Part shown: positions 1-9,889 of the stretch, one piece after another | Layout: every line of letters begins with the position of its first letter | Position numbering within the stretch: the stretch's first letter is position 1 | Source of the DNA: Papilionanthe hookeriana x Papilionanthe teres | Taxonomy: Eukaryota > Streptophyta > Magnoliopsida > Asparagales > Orchidaceae | NCBI GenBank assembly: GCA_022702705.1 | Contig: CM040439.1 | Coordinates: 29,576,930-29,640,929 of the forward strand | DNA: 64,000 nucleotides | Direction of reading: 5' to 3' | The notes under the pieces: model-generated | What the model was told of the DNA's origin: nothing | Database searches by the model: none | Seen by the model: only the letters and a program-made list of their open reading frames with translations | Program-made: the position numbers and the translations under genes

Positions 1-446
1 AAAGGTAAGCAGTTTACTTCACTTTCTGTACGAAACTATGTGATCTGAACTTATTTGGGCTGCTGCTTTGTTAGGTTTACGATGCCAACATTGAAGCACT
101 TTAGTACTGCAGCTATTGTAAATTTTATATTGGGGCTCGTTTTGTTTTTTTAAGTTTGATTTCATGTTTTAATAAAAAAAACAAAATAAGTTTGTTAAGA
201 CCTTAGCTTTGTAAATCTCCTCGAATTCCTTCAAAAAATAGGATTTAGTTTCACACTTAAAAATTAGTGAAAATAAAATCTTCATTTTCTAAATTCAATC
301 AATTGTGATTTTTCAAATTACACCAATTTTGAATTTGGATTGAATCTAACCGTCCAAAATGAATCAAATTACTGGGACGCTACAACTCCATCTGTTAAAT
401 TATGGGACAACTGTAGATGGTTGGCAGACAATATCATGTTTTTTCA
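1..446. other. AT-rich stretch, possible intron start
   Basis: No gene is visible. Bases 1-4 followed by GTAAGC at 5-10 look like an exon end plus a good donor, so the window may open at the edge of an exon whose next exon is at 2426. This is weak, because only four exon bases would be inside the window. Confidence 0.25.
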
Positions 447-684
447 GGAATATTTACATACATACCACTCAATTTCTATGTATTTACATATCTAACACAT
501 AAACTTCAATTTTTACATATATACTACCTTACCTATGCATTAAAAGGTGTATTTCAATTTTTAAAAGTTAAAATGATCGTGTTTTTGATATGATATCAAA
601 GTTTGTGTTGGTATAAATGTAAAAAATAAACTAGGTATTATATATGAATATATAAGAATTTGGTGGTATGTATGTAAACGTCCC
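447..684. mobile_element. Foldback MITE family A, near-complete copy
   Basis: This is the reference copy for the commonest repeat here. The left arm reads ttacatacataccactcaat, then a tatgtatttacatatctaac block. The right arm is its reverse complement, ending ggtatgtatgtaaacgtccc. The arms are about 50 bp, and the centre has a conserved aaaggtg...cacttttaaaagt core. There is no coding capacity. Copies are about 180-260 bp. The long inverted repeats and hints of 9-bp flanking duplications suggest a Mutator-type MITE, which is an inference. Confidence 0.75.
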
Positions 685-1079
685 TTTTTTAAAAATTCTT
701 TGCCTAGCGTAGGCAGACAATAGTGGCAGGGACAGAAATATAATTTGGAAAATTAGACATGCTATTTTGATTAAAGGACATAAATTTTGACTCAAAAAAT
801 AAGAGAAGAAGAAGAAGAAGAAAGCTCTATAACAAACATAATTTTACATACAATGTATTTACAGAAAAAATTATGTCCAAATATTCTGAGCCATTTTTTA
901 GGAGAGCTTTTAATATTTAACCATGGCATGAAATACGGTATTATGTGATTTGAAAATATGACGTGATATGAAACCTGTCAAAAACACAAATCTTGTCTTG
1001 ATAATTTACTATTTTGTTGTAATTTCACAAAAAATATCTTTATGCATTGTATTGTTTGCCAAATTACTTGCTACTGTGA

Positions 1080-2394
1080 GAATTTTAATTTGAGGCATTT
1101 ACTTGTGCGAATTATAGAGGAATTAAGTTGATTTGTCATACTTTAAAATTATTGGAGAGAATAATTGAATATAGGTTAAGACATATTACAAAGATTTCAC
1201 ATAATTAGTTTGGATTTATGCCGGGCAATTCTACTATGGAAGCTATACGTTTATTGAGAGGTTTGGTGAAGAAGTACAGAGAGAATAAGAGGATCTACAT
1301 ATGATTTTTATTGATTTAGAAAAAACATACGATAAAGTTCCAAGAGATATTCTTTGGAGAGTTCTAGAGAAGAAATGTGTTGATATGACTTATATTAAAG
1401 TCATTAAAGATATGTATACTAGAGTTGTTACTTGCATTCAAACAGAAGGAGGATTGACCAATTATTTTCCTATTTCAGTCGGATTACATCAGGGATCGGC
1501 TTTAAGCCCATATCTTTTTGCTTTCGTTATAGATGCTCTTACTGGATATTTACAGGAGGATGTACCTTGGTGTGATGCTTTTTGCTGACGATATCCTTCT
1601 TGTCGATAAGATTAGAGAAAGTGCCTAGGAAAACTTGATTTATGGAGGTCTACATTGGAGTCTAATGAGCTTCACTTGAGTAGAACTAAAATTGAATTCA
1701 TGGAATGTAATTTAAGTAGTAGCTCTAGTGATAGAGTTGTAACTATGGGTGATCAAATTATTCAAATGTGTGAACACTTTAGATATCTCGGGTCTATTGT
1801 TCAAGAAGTGATGGTGATATAGATGGGGATGTTATTAGTAGAATTCAAGTTGGCTGCTTGAAGTTGAGGAATGCTTCAGGCCTATTGTGTGATAGAAAAG
1901 TATAGCTTAGACTGAAAGGAAAATTTTATAATATGGTGGTGAGATTTGCAATGCTCTATTGCGTAGAATATTGGCCTTTAAAAGAGAAGCGTAAAATTAA
2001 GTTTAAGTGTTGCCAAGAAGAGAATGCTTAGGTGGATGAGTGGCTTTACACTTAAAGACAAAATGTGAAATGAATATATTTGTGATAGGGTTGGTGTAGC
2101 TCCTGTGACGGACTAAATTAGAGAGAGTCGTCTTAGATGGTTTTGTCACATTAAACGTCGACCATCTGATGATCTGGTTAGGAAAACAGATGTATTAAAT
2201 TCTACTTATGTTAAGAAAGGCAGTGGTAGACCTAGAAAAGCTTGAGCATATTGTATAAAAAATGATCTTAATTTTTTAGAATTAAATGAAAATATGACAC
2301 TAAATAAGACTCACCGGAGAAAAAGGATTCATGTAGCCGATCCCACTTAGTGGGATTAAGGTTTTGTTGCTGTTGCTGTTACTGTTGCTGTTCT
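1080..2394 (+). mobile_element. RTE-type LINE remnant (reverse transcriptase)
   Basis: This is a decayed non-LTR retrotransposon. An RT segment (NYRGI... to MPGNSTMEAIRLLRGL) reads from about 1108. An open stretch at 1301-1588 carries IDLEKTYDKVPRDILW and HQGSALSPYLFAFVID. A frame-shifted FADDILLV catalytic motif follows at about 1577-1605. The 3' end has the plant RTE hallmark: a cccacttagtgggattaagg tail followed by gttgctgttgctgtt repeats at about 2360-2394. Stops and frameshifts make it non-functional. It lies inside the putative intron between base 4 and exon 2426-2494. Confidence 0.85.
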
Positions 2395-2425
2395 TGGATT
2401 TTAATTTTTGTTATAACTGCTGCAG

Positions 2426-2494
2426 GGTCGGGAGAAATTAGGAGAGAGACCACTTTTTGTCCTTGTCAATGGAGCTTCACCTGAATTAACTACG
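2426..2494 (+). CDS. Candidate internal exon of an unidentified host gene
   Basis: These 69 bases lie between a good acceptor (taactgctgcag, ending at 2425) and a donor (GTATGC at 2495). They are open in one frame, giving 23 residues that include EKLGERPLFVLVNGASPELT. Codon choice and the splice context look like a real exon in otherwise non-coding DNA. I do not recognise the protein. It may join, phase 0, to the candidate exon at 4419. The upstream part of the gene would lie left of the window. Confidence 0.45.
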
Positions 2495-2603
2495 GTATGC
2501 TAATTCATACAGCTTCTCACATATCCTCACTTATAGTGATGAAGAGTTCGATTCTAATTTTTATTTTGTTGTATAATTATTATTCCATGTGTGCACTCCA
2601 GAT

Positions 2604-2633
2604 CTTATTATTATTATTATTATTATTATTATT
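2604..2633. repeat. (TTA)n microsatellite
   Basis: Uninterrupted TTA/ATT trinucleotides, about ten units. Confidence 0.9.
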
Positions 2634-2989
2634 TTGTGCTAAATTTATTTCATTTTATTTTTTAAGCTAATTCTTATTATTTTCACTTAAGCTTTTCATT
2701 TAACCCATTTGTTATTTAGGAAGTTTTACATACATGCCACTCAATTCTTATGTATTTGCATGGCTAACACCTGTACTCTAATTTTTATATATATACATAT
2801 TTTTTGGCAAAAAGAGCGGTTGTAGGCTCCTTACGAGTTTCATCCAAAAAAATTTATAAAAGATAGAGAAGAGATCCTATCTACACCCCACAAACAACTC
2901 ACGCAAAAAAGAAGAATATAAGGTTCTCTTCCAAAAAAAATAATAATAATAAAATACAATTTACACCACAATACAAAACAAAAAACAAT

Positions 2990-3600
2990 GAATTAAGAAA
3001 TATCATGAAGAGCTAAAAATCTCAATTTATCTGGAATCAGCATAGAAATCACAACATTAGAAAGATTATCACCAAATTTAGCAGCCTAATGAGCAGCTTT
3101 ATTACCATCCCACTTTGTATGAGAGCATTGAATAAGGATGTCTTTTGACAGAGCATAGAAATCACTGCATTAGAAAAATTATCACCAAATTTAGCAGTTC
3201 AATGAGCAGCTTTATTAACATCCCGCTTTGTATGAGACCAATGAATAAGGATGTCTTTTGATAGAGTCATAATTCTTCTCATCTGCATATTAATGCTCCA
3301 ATGGTAGTCCTTGAAAAATCTGCAAGAATTCCAAAGAATCAAATTATCCGTTTCGAAAATAACATACTTTCAACCTATTCTCTTAGCAATCAGCAAACTA
3401 AATACAACAGCATGCGCCTCAGCCACCAAGGGAGATGCAGGCACATCACGTGCAGAAAACCAACAGACTATGGAACCAAAAGAATCACGACAAAGACCAC
3501 CAACACTAACTTTGCTATCTTTCCAACACACATCAGCATTAATTTTTAAAAAAGAATTACACGGCTTACGCCATCTAACCAAATTAATGTGTGTAGCACA
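2990..3600 (-). pseudogene. LINE RNase H domain remnant
   Basis: The minus strand at 3582-3370 reads WRKPCNSFLKINADVCWKDS, then GGLCRDSFGSIVCWFSARD and AEAHAVVFSLLIAKRIG. This is the pattern of the reverse-transcriptase-like RNase H domain (RVT_3) that ends many plant LINE ORF2 proteins: W-P-K-N-D, GG-RD-G, then EA-A. Further down the strand (about 3100-3060) a KWDGNKAAH-like stretch matches the family's C-terminal motif. No RT domain is attached, and there are stops and a tandem duplication. Confidence 0.65.
3041..3266. repeat. 113-bp tandem duplication inside the RNase H remnant
   Basis: Unit 1 is 3041-3153 and unit 2 is 3154-3266. Both start catagaaatca and end in a gtcttttgayagag block. 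They differ at roughly ten positions and have equal length. Confidence 0.9.
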
Positions 3601-3954
3601 TTATATAGTGTTATGTATTTGGTGAAGTCAACATAACTTATCAAACTAATTTGTCAATCTGATTGGTCAATTTCTTTAGTCGAACATGGTAATGTATATT
3701 TCACTTCGTAAAAGATAAAAATAGTGGTATTCTTGACGTGATATGAAATATTTGGGTGGTATAAATGTAAAAAAATAAAATATACATGTTAGATATGTAG
3801 ATAAATAAGAATTGGGTGGTATGTATGTAATCAACTTTTAGAATTATTTCATCTCTACCCCTATAAAAGGAACAATGGACTTTCATCAGCCCTGAAGACC
3901 AATAGCCATCAGGTGCTTTTAATTAAGCCTTCTTTTACCAATCATAAAAAATAT

Positions 3955-4150
3955 GGCGCATTTTCATACATAGCACCCAATTCTTACGTATTTACAGATC
4001 TAACACCTAAACTTTAACTTTTTACATTTATAACCTCCAAAATTTTCATTCCACATCAAATATACCACCATTTTAACTTAAAAGTGAAATGTAGTTGTAT
4101 TATATTTGTAAATACATAAGAATTGAGGGTTATATATATAAATCTTTCAA
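3955..4150. mobile_element. MITE family A copy
   Basis: Left arm ttttcatacatagcacccaa, right arm ...gaattgagggttatatata. It is slightly shortened in the centre. Confidence 0.6.
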
Positions 4151-4168
4151 AAAATATCTTTTGCACTT

Positions 4169-4350
4169 AAGCATACATACATACCGCATAATTCTCGTGT
4201 TTTGTCGTCTTACACTTAAACTTTCATATTAATATATAGCACTCGAAATTTTAACAGACATTTAGATACATCTAAACTTATAAATATTGAATTTTCAGGG
4301 CTAGATATGTAAATACACAAGAATTGTTGGGTACATATGTAAGACTCATT
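4169..4350. mobile_element. MITE family A copy, diverged
   Basis: It starts agcatacatacataccgcat and ends gggtacatatgtaagactc. It lies directly beside the 3955-4150 copy in tandem fashion, and its core has lost the usual aaaggtg block. Confidence 0.55.
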
Positions 4351-4418
4351 TTAACTATAAATTTAATTTCAATATTGGGAGCAATTTTTCTTCCTTAATT
4401 ATAACATCAACAACACAG

Positions 4419-4496
4419 GTGGAGACAGATAGACAATCAGTGAGCTTAAACATCCAATTTGACTTGCTCAACATTTGTCCTTTTCATCAATTTTGA
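4419..4496 (+). CDS. Candidate terminal exon, unidentified gene
   Basis: An acceptor (aacatcaacaacacag, ending at 4418) is followed by an open frame of 25 codons and TGA at 4494-4496. It reads VETDRQSVSLNIQFDLLNIC and five more residues. The phase fits exon 2426-2494. The intervening 1.9 kb would be an intron loaded with MITE and LINE sequence. No family is recognised, and this may be chance. Confidence 0.25.
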   Translation: METDRQSVSLNIQFDLLNICPFHQF

Positions 4497-4798
4497 CTAA
4501 CTCTGGACAATTAGGGTGTTTATAAATGCATGTTGGTATATATATATATAAGAATTGTCTTCAAAATTGGACAATTGTCTATATCATATGATATTTGTTG
4601 GGCTGAATACATATAAACTTCTTAATATTTTACTATTTTGATATACATTTTACAACAAATATATTCATTAATTTTGAACCTATCTCCAATATGTAATTTT
4701 AAATCGTTTATATCAAGGCTTCTTTATAAAATCTCTCATTATTTACGCATTTTAAAAATCATAAAACTTCCCCAAAAATAATAGGGGTTTTACATCAA

Positions 4799-5131
4799 GA
4801 GTCGTGATGCAAAACTGTATCAAGGCTCCAATCACTATTTGTCGCATTTAAGCTCGCCCCCTCTTAGAGTGCGTTTGGGGTAGCTTGGGCTTACCTAGAT
4901 AAGTTGCTTATCTGGAAACGCGTATCGCGGGATTCGACCTGTGTTCCACAGTTAGTGTATTAAATCAACTGCGTTTTTGGATAAGCTGCTCAAACACAGT
5001 TTACAAATGATGATGCGGCATTTTCAAAACGCTGCTACAGTGGATAAGCTGCACCAAACTAAATAATTTAATACATGATAGGGTCGGGCTATATATATGG
5101 CAAATAGTGATTGGAGTCCTGATGCAGTATT
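4799..5131. mobile_element. GATGCA-type foldback MITE, interrupted
   Basis: The left arm (4799-4850: gtgatgcaaaactgtatcaa, then ggctccaatcactatttg) is mirrored by the right arm (5099-5131: caaatagtgattggagtcct, then gatgcagtattgcat). A hAT-like MITE at 4868-5060 sits between them. A second, uninterrupted member is at 47481-47620. Confidence 0.65.
4868..5060. mobile_element. hAT-like MITE ('gtttgggg' family), nested
   Basis: The ends are gtgcgtttggggtagctt and aagctgcaccaaac. The inside has paired gataag/cttatc and aaaacgc/gcgtttt blocks. This family recurs at 8113, 14902, 37353, 38105, 40633, 48413, 48678 and 48893. The hAT assignment rests on the end sequence and general MITE knowledge; no 8-bp target duplication was confirmed. 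Confidence 0.6.
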
Positions 5132-5147
5132 GCATAATATTTTTTTC

Positions 5148-5378
5148 CTTTCAGATACATAACACACAATTCATTCGTATTTACATATCTAATGCTTAAA
5201 CATTCATATTTACACGTATACCGTTCAAATCTTTAATATCACATTAAAAATATCATGATCTCTATCTTTTTAAAAAAATTACAATACACTTTTTCATATG
5301 TAAGTTTGCGAAACGAAGGTGTTATAATACGTAAATACATGAAACTTATGTGGCATGCATACAAATTTTCGAAATTAA
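5148..5378. mobile_element. MITE family A copy
   Basis: Left arm gatacataacacacaattca, right arm gtggcatgcatacaaatttt, with the usual central block cactttttcatatgtaag. Confidence 0.6.
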
Positions 5379-5721
5379 TAAACTAATTTAATTTATGTCA
5401 ACTGGTCTCGAGATGAAGGCAACGGCCGGCTGAGCATCACCGCCGTTGCTTTCCTGCCTGGGTTCCTATCAGAACCGCACGATATGATTAACATTTTCTA
5501 ATTTCTTATCAAAAAATTTTGTAAGACATTATTTTAAGAAATATGGCCCTTAAGGTCATGGATGAAATTTTGGAATCTTTAGAATGGTGACAAATGGCAT
5601 AAATTGTTATTTTGAAAACTGCTGAAGTTGACTGACTCACTTTGCACACTTAGCGGTCTAATAAACCGTCTATTTTCCTCTCCTTTCTTACTTCTTCCAC
5701 GTTTTCTTCCCACCGGCAGCC

Positions 5722-5722
<1 letters not shown>

Positions 5723-5763
<41 letters not shown>
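5723..5763. repeat. (TC)n microsatellite
   Basis: About 20 CT dinucleotides follow a pyrimidine-rich stretch (5680-5720) that resembles a plant 5' leader. Confidence 0.9.
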
Positions 5764-5764
<1 letters not shown>

Positions 5765-5766
<2 letters not shown>

Positions 5767-6107
5767 CGTAAGGGACAGGTACTAGCGAAGCTCGCGAGCG
5801 GAGTGGAGCGGAAGTATCTATCCAATGAGGAGGAGTTACGTTATGTGGGTTGGGGTTGCAGGGGCAACGCCACTGTTGTACGGTATACGAGTAATTTTGT
5901 AATTACATATTGTACACCAGGACTATATGTATATATGTTATATTGTAACCTTAAGAGGATCTTGTACTCTTTTTGGTGAAATCAAGGAAAGTCGTCGTTT
6001 TGCTCCAGAGGATGTAGGCAAATTGCCGAATCTCGTTAAATCTGTGTTTTCTTCTTGGTTTGTGCCGATTCTCATGTGATGACAGATGTCTTTATGTAAT
6101 TTATCAT
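5765..6107 (+). other. Possible LTR 3' remnant
   Basis: The stretch around 5950-6070 (cttgtactctttttggtgaaat ... ggatgtaggcaaattgccga ... gttaaatctgtgttttcttc) has the wording typical of the R/U5 part of plant copia LTRs. No matching second LTR or internal domain is nearby. It could also be the leader of a lost gene. Confidence 0.35.
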
Positions 6108-6425
6108 ATGTATTTAAATAACTCACACTTAAAATTCAATTTTAACATTTGCAATTTTATCTACATATGAAAACATATATTTCATATGTAGATATGTTGT
6201 ATGTAATATGGTTAATTTTAGGTGTATAAATGTAAAATAAAAAGAATTTAGGAGTTAGATATGTAAATTAAATAAAATTGTGTGGTATGCATGTGAATTG
6301 AATTTCTTCGTAATAATGATTTTTTTGATGTGATAATTGCTTTTGGGGGTATATATGTAAAAAAAATAAAGTTTTTGTTTTTGATATGTAAAATACATAA
6401 AATTGGGTGGAATGTACGTAAATGC
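6108..6425. mobile_element. Two MITE family A fragments, head to tail
   Basis: At 6108-6302 is a rearranged copy ending gtggtatgcatgtgaattg. At 6303-6425 is a right half only, with tttttttgatgtgataattg and ending ggtggaatgtacgtaaatgcc. Confidence 0.5.
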
Positions 6426-6429
6426 CTGT

Positions 6430-6835
6430 GAACCGAGCTAGTTCGCTTGTTCAGGGGTTGAACTGGTTCTCAATGATTCTATGCGGGAGGGAGTTTTTAT
6501 ACCAATCGGAACCAGACCTATGACCAGTTCACGGTCGAACCGGCCAGTCAGATCCGGTTTTCTGAATCTTGATAAATAATGAATAAACGTCTTATATATA
6601 GTTATGGATGGTTCTATGTGGGAGGTATTTTTTCTCATGTCAATAGGAACCGGACCTATGACCGGTTCACGATCGAACAGGTCAGTCCGGTCCGATTTTC
6701 TAAATCTTGCTAAATAAAAAATAAAAATCATATATATAGTTCTGGGTAGTTCTATACGATAGGTATTTTTTCTTATGTCAATCAGAACCAGACCTATAAC
6801 CAGTTCACGATCGGACTAGTCTGATTTTCTAAATC
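6430..6835. repeat. Tandem repeat, about 136 bp x 3
   Basis: Three diverged units are anchored at ttctatgcggg (6477), ttctatgtggg (6612) and ttctatacgat (6750). Each continues through an accggacctatgaccggttcac block and ttttctaaatcttgctaaat. The accggt-rich palindromic core is shared by all three. Confidence 0.8.
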
Positions 6836-6892
6836 TTGCTAAATTTGTTTCCTATTTGTAAGACTATCAATTTGATTTCGCACTGTAAGACA

Positions 6893-6985
6893 AATGTACT
6901 TAGGCAGGCTCGAACTCATGACCCTAGGGGACTCAAGACTGACAACGCAACTGCTTACCAAAGCACAAGCATATATATTAATAAG
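6893..6985 (-). mobile_element. tRNA-like SINE fragment
   Basis: Reading the minus strand gives tttggtaagcagttgcgttg (box-A-like) and, 40 bp on, catgagttcgagcctgcc (box-B GTTCGAGCC). No intact tRNA cloverleaf was found, so a tRNA-derived SINE head is likelier than a tRNA gene. Confidence 0.4.
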
Positions 6986-7192
6986 GAAACTGATATTTGC
7001 AGGACCAAATATCGCTTTCATCGCGCTTACTTCCATGATGAGAGCTTACGCCATGTGCCTAAACAGACCGAATCCCCCAAGCCACGGGTGGGATTTGCAC
7101 CATTGACCTTCGAAGTCTTACAGAAACCCATGAATTATGTAAAATATAAATTTATGGTCTTTGATTTGGATCCGGTCTTCCTTACGCAATGG

Positions 7193-7201
7193 CTATAAAT
7201 A
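7193..7201 (+). promoter_or_regulatory. TATA box of the zinc-finger gene
   Basis: CTATAAATA lies about 80 bp before the ATG at 7277. The C/T-rich leader ctcactcaccactccacttc between them suits a plant 5' UTR. Confidence 0.65.
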
Positions 7202-7276
7202 CTAACTCGAGGCGCTCACTCACCACTCCACTTCCTCAACAAATCTTCCAGTTCCTTCTTCACCACTTCCGAATCC

Positions 7277-7894
7277 ATGGCCGTCGAATCTCTGCAATCA
7301 AACTCAACCGATTGCCCTCCATCTCCGGCGAGCACCGATACGACCTTCCCATTCAATCGCTTAAACAAGAGGAAGCGATCCAAGCGCAGCCACCAATTAT
7401 CGGACTCTCTTTCATCATCCGAAGATCAGTACATCGCCCAATGTCTCCTCATGCTCTCTCGCACCACCGTCGAGCCGATTATCGGCCACCCCTGCTCACT
7501 CTGCAACAAATCCTTCGCATCCTACCATGCCCTAGGTGGCCACATGGCCAGCCACCGGAAATCCCTCTCATCGGCCGCTAATGATCGGATCTCTGGTGGA
7601 TCGGCGGTTTTAATCGCCGGCGGGAGAGGTCATCAGTGCTTGATTTGTTTTAGATCGTTTTCGACAGGGCAGGCGCTTGGGGGACATAAGCGAAGGCACT
7701 ACGATGGGACGATCGGAAGTGCTGCGGGTAATGGATCTTCGATCGGGGGATGCGAAAGGAGGTTAGGGTTTGATCTGAACTTACCCGCAGCTGCGGATTT
7801 CGCCGGAGGTGCTAGCTGGCGGTGCTTGGAAGAGGAGGAAGAGGTGCGGGGTTCTTTTCCATTGAAGAAACCCTGTTTCTTTCTCACAGTTTAG
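7277..7894 (+). CDS. Two-finger C2H2 zinc-finger protein (ZAT/STZ-like)
   Basis: This intronless gene encodes 205 residues. Domains in order: a basic patch KRKRSKR (31-37, nuclear signal/B-box); an acidic-hydrophobic L-box EDQYIAQCLLMLS (49-61); finger 1 with C73, C76, H89, H93 and an HALGGH variant of the plant motif; finger 2 with C121, C124, H137, H141 and canonical QALGGH; a C-terminal EAR/DLN motif LGFDLNLP (163-170); and an acidic LEEEEEV run. This is the order of the plant C1-2i family, known as nuclear repressors in cold, drought, salt and wound responses. QALGGH contacts DNA, and the EAR motif recruits co-repressors. The start is the first ATG after the TATA box. The particular stress role is inferred from the family. 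The coding GC is much higher than the flanks, as expected for an intact gene. Confidence 0.93.
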   Translation: MAVESLQSNSTDCPPSPASTDTTFPFNRLNKRKRSKRSHQLSDSLSSSEDQYIAQCLLMLSRTTVEPIIGHPCSLCNKSFASYHALGGHMASHRKSLSSAANDRISGGSAVLIAGGRGHQCLICFRSFSTGQALGGHKRRHYDGTIGSAAGNGSSIGGCERRLGFDLNLPAAADFAGGASWRCLEEEEEVRGSFPLKKPCFFLTV

Positions 7895-8112
7895 CGAATT
7901 TTTTTTTTTGAATTATTTGGTAATTTTTTAAGTATTATTTCATGTTTAAATTAATATGAAATAATACTGAGTTAAAGCAATAATTTAATTCAGAAAGTAG
8001 AATCTGCATTTCCAACAATTGTTATAATTGATAAATTTTCCCATAATTTTAGAGATTTTTGCATTTGTTTTTGGCTGAACAATTCGTTAATTTGTTCTTA
8101 TAAGATTTGAAT

Positions 8113-8362
8113 AAGGGGCAGCTTATTGGGTGCGGTGACGTTTTGAAAACGCAGCTGGCCTGTTTGGGTAAACTGTCTTTTGACAGCTTATACGTTTTCA
8201 AAACGCAGAAAACAACTTTTTCACACCGCACCTATCTAGATGCGGTGGTAGCTTTCTGACTGCAATCTGACTTTTCCAAAAAAATAAAATTTTGTAATAA
8301 CCACCACACCTAACTTATCAGCAGATTATTCAATAAGCTGCAGCTGCTCCAAACAGACCCTA
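8113..8362. mobile_element. hAT-like MITE
   Basis: It runs from gggcagcttattgggtgcgg to gcagctgctccaaacagaccc, with internal tcacaccgcacctatctaga and tgcggtggtagctttctgac. The left tip (gtctgtttg) is missing. It lies about 220 bp downstream of the zinc-finger stop. Confidence 0.65.
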
Positions 8363-8719
8363 AGTGTTCTATGATGAGTTGTGACAAAAGATTTATTGAT
8401 TATTATATGAGATTTTTTTAATCTCAGATTTTATAGATGTGTAAGAACTAATAAAATTTTATTTTAAAATAATGAAAATATTTTGGCACTGCAAATTCGT
8501 TCTAAGATTCAGTACTTCATGAATCATGATAATTAATTGAAAATTCAACTCACACTCAAATGAAGTAAAACAACCAGTAATGACATCAGAAGTTTTTTTA
8601 CATGGAAAAACATGTAAAGAGAAAAAAACCATAGGGTCATACCCAGTTGTAAAAATCCACTATTGGTTGATGATTACAGAAATATCTTGTCCCACAAACG
8701 GGAAACAGTTACTAGATTT

Positions 8720-8998
8720 CTCAAGTTATAATGTCGACTGACGGCATTCGGTCAGTAGTGTTCGACGATGATTGGTGGTGATTAATGACTGTCAGCGGCG
8801 GTCGACGACGATCGGCTGTGGTTGACCTCGACAGTATTACCCGACAGTGGTGGGTGGTTTTCATAGGATGTCGGCCGTGGTAGATGGTGATCGGTGGTCA
8901 ACGACGATCTACCATCGTCCATCGTCGCCAGCAGCTATCGGTCACCGCCGATCGTCGTCGACCACCACAGATCACTATCTACCACCACCAAATTACTA
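8720..8998. repeat. GTCGAC-rich imperfect inverted repeat
   Basis: The left block (cggcggtcgacgacgatcgg, about 8801-8820) pairs with the right block (ccgatcgtcgtcgaccacca, about 8946-8965). Further ggtggt/accacc stretches extend the arms to about 100 bp. The GC is clearly above the surroundings. The same wording (atcgtcgtcgaccacc) occurs in the gypsy LTR near 57410, so this may be LTR-derived. Confidence 0.55.
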
Positions 8999-9011
8999 AT
9001 TCCTTATATGT

Positions 9012-9150
9012 TTATATATAGTATTTCTAGCTATATCGAGCCGAAAACAATCAAACAAAGAGTTTTTCGTGTTCCGTTTATTTATATTTTAAAAAAATTA
9101 TTCATATTCAGCTCGTTTACTTAACAAATAACATAACTTCACGAACAACG
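9012..9150. mobile_element. GTTCG-type foldback element fragment
   Basis: cgagccgaaaacaatcaaac ... tcatattcagctcgtttact ... cacgaacaacgaac is one arm of the element seen complete at 15821 and 31906. Confidence 0.45.
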
Positions 9151-9889
9151 AACTTTTCCTAACAGACATACATTTGGTAGAAACCAAGAAACCTCCTATT
9201 ATAACAGCTGCATGCTTTCCTAATTCCTCTTTAGGGAATAAATAATAATTAAGGAATATTATTAAGTCAATTTTTTGCATACCCATTAGGATTTGAGTTG
9301 GTCTAATTAAGCTGAAATTAATTATTGACTTAAAACACATCATTTTTTAGGTAATATTGATCAAAACAAAAATATTTATTCATATTAGGAATGAGTTAAA
9401 CAAGTCAAATTAAAAACAGAGTAATAGATTATGTACTTTACCATTTATTTATATGATTTGAAATCATTCTCTAATGACATAAATTATTATAAATGTTTCA
9501 TATAAACTTAATCAAAATTTATCAAAATTATTATTATTATTATTTATAGCTGTTTTTTAGAATTTTGTGTGGCTAAAATCTGTATTTTTCAACCTGACAT
9601 GTTATAAAGTTTGCGTCCAATTTTTTGAAAAAGAATATATATTTTATGCTTCACACCGCAGCTTTCTAAGAAGTTGTTCTCTTAACCATAAATTTACAAA
9701 CAGTCTTTTTAAAAGTTGCAGCCACCTTGAATAGATCTTTAAGGTTTGTTTGATGGCAGCCACAAGTTTTTAAAGAAGCGGCTGTGAAGTTGTTACAGGA
9801 AAAGTTGTTATTGAAAAAGCTGTGTTGACTATTAAAATTTTACATGTACATCTAGTTACTTTGGTGTTATAAATCTATGTATGAAAATA
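9151..9889. other. AT-rich, no gene; decayed MITE
   Basis: At about 9648-9812 there is a decayed hAT-like piece (cacaccgcagctttctaaga ... agaagcggctgtgaagttgt). Otherwise I see nothing. Confidence 0.4.

Larger units (their letters stand above)
2719..3834. mobile_element. MITE family A copy split by a LINE fragment
   Basis: The left half (2719 to about 2808, ggaagttttacatacatgcc...) and the right half (about 3680-3834, ...gaattgggtggtatgtatg) are the two arms of one family A element. The roughly 0.85 kb between them is foreign, mostly a LINE RNase H fragment. The MITE is therefore older than the insertion. Confidence 0.65.

Noticed and set aside
5765..5935. Possible first exon (open frame through ERKYLSNEEELRYVGWGCRG)
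   Set aside because: No recognised family, uncertain start and splice sites; may be LTR sequence.
7189..7581. 130-codon open frame overlapping the zinc-finger start
   Set aside because: Out of frame with the clear C2H2 protein; starts upstream of its ATG but has no domain.
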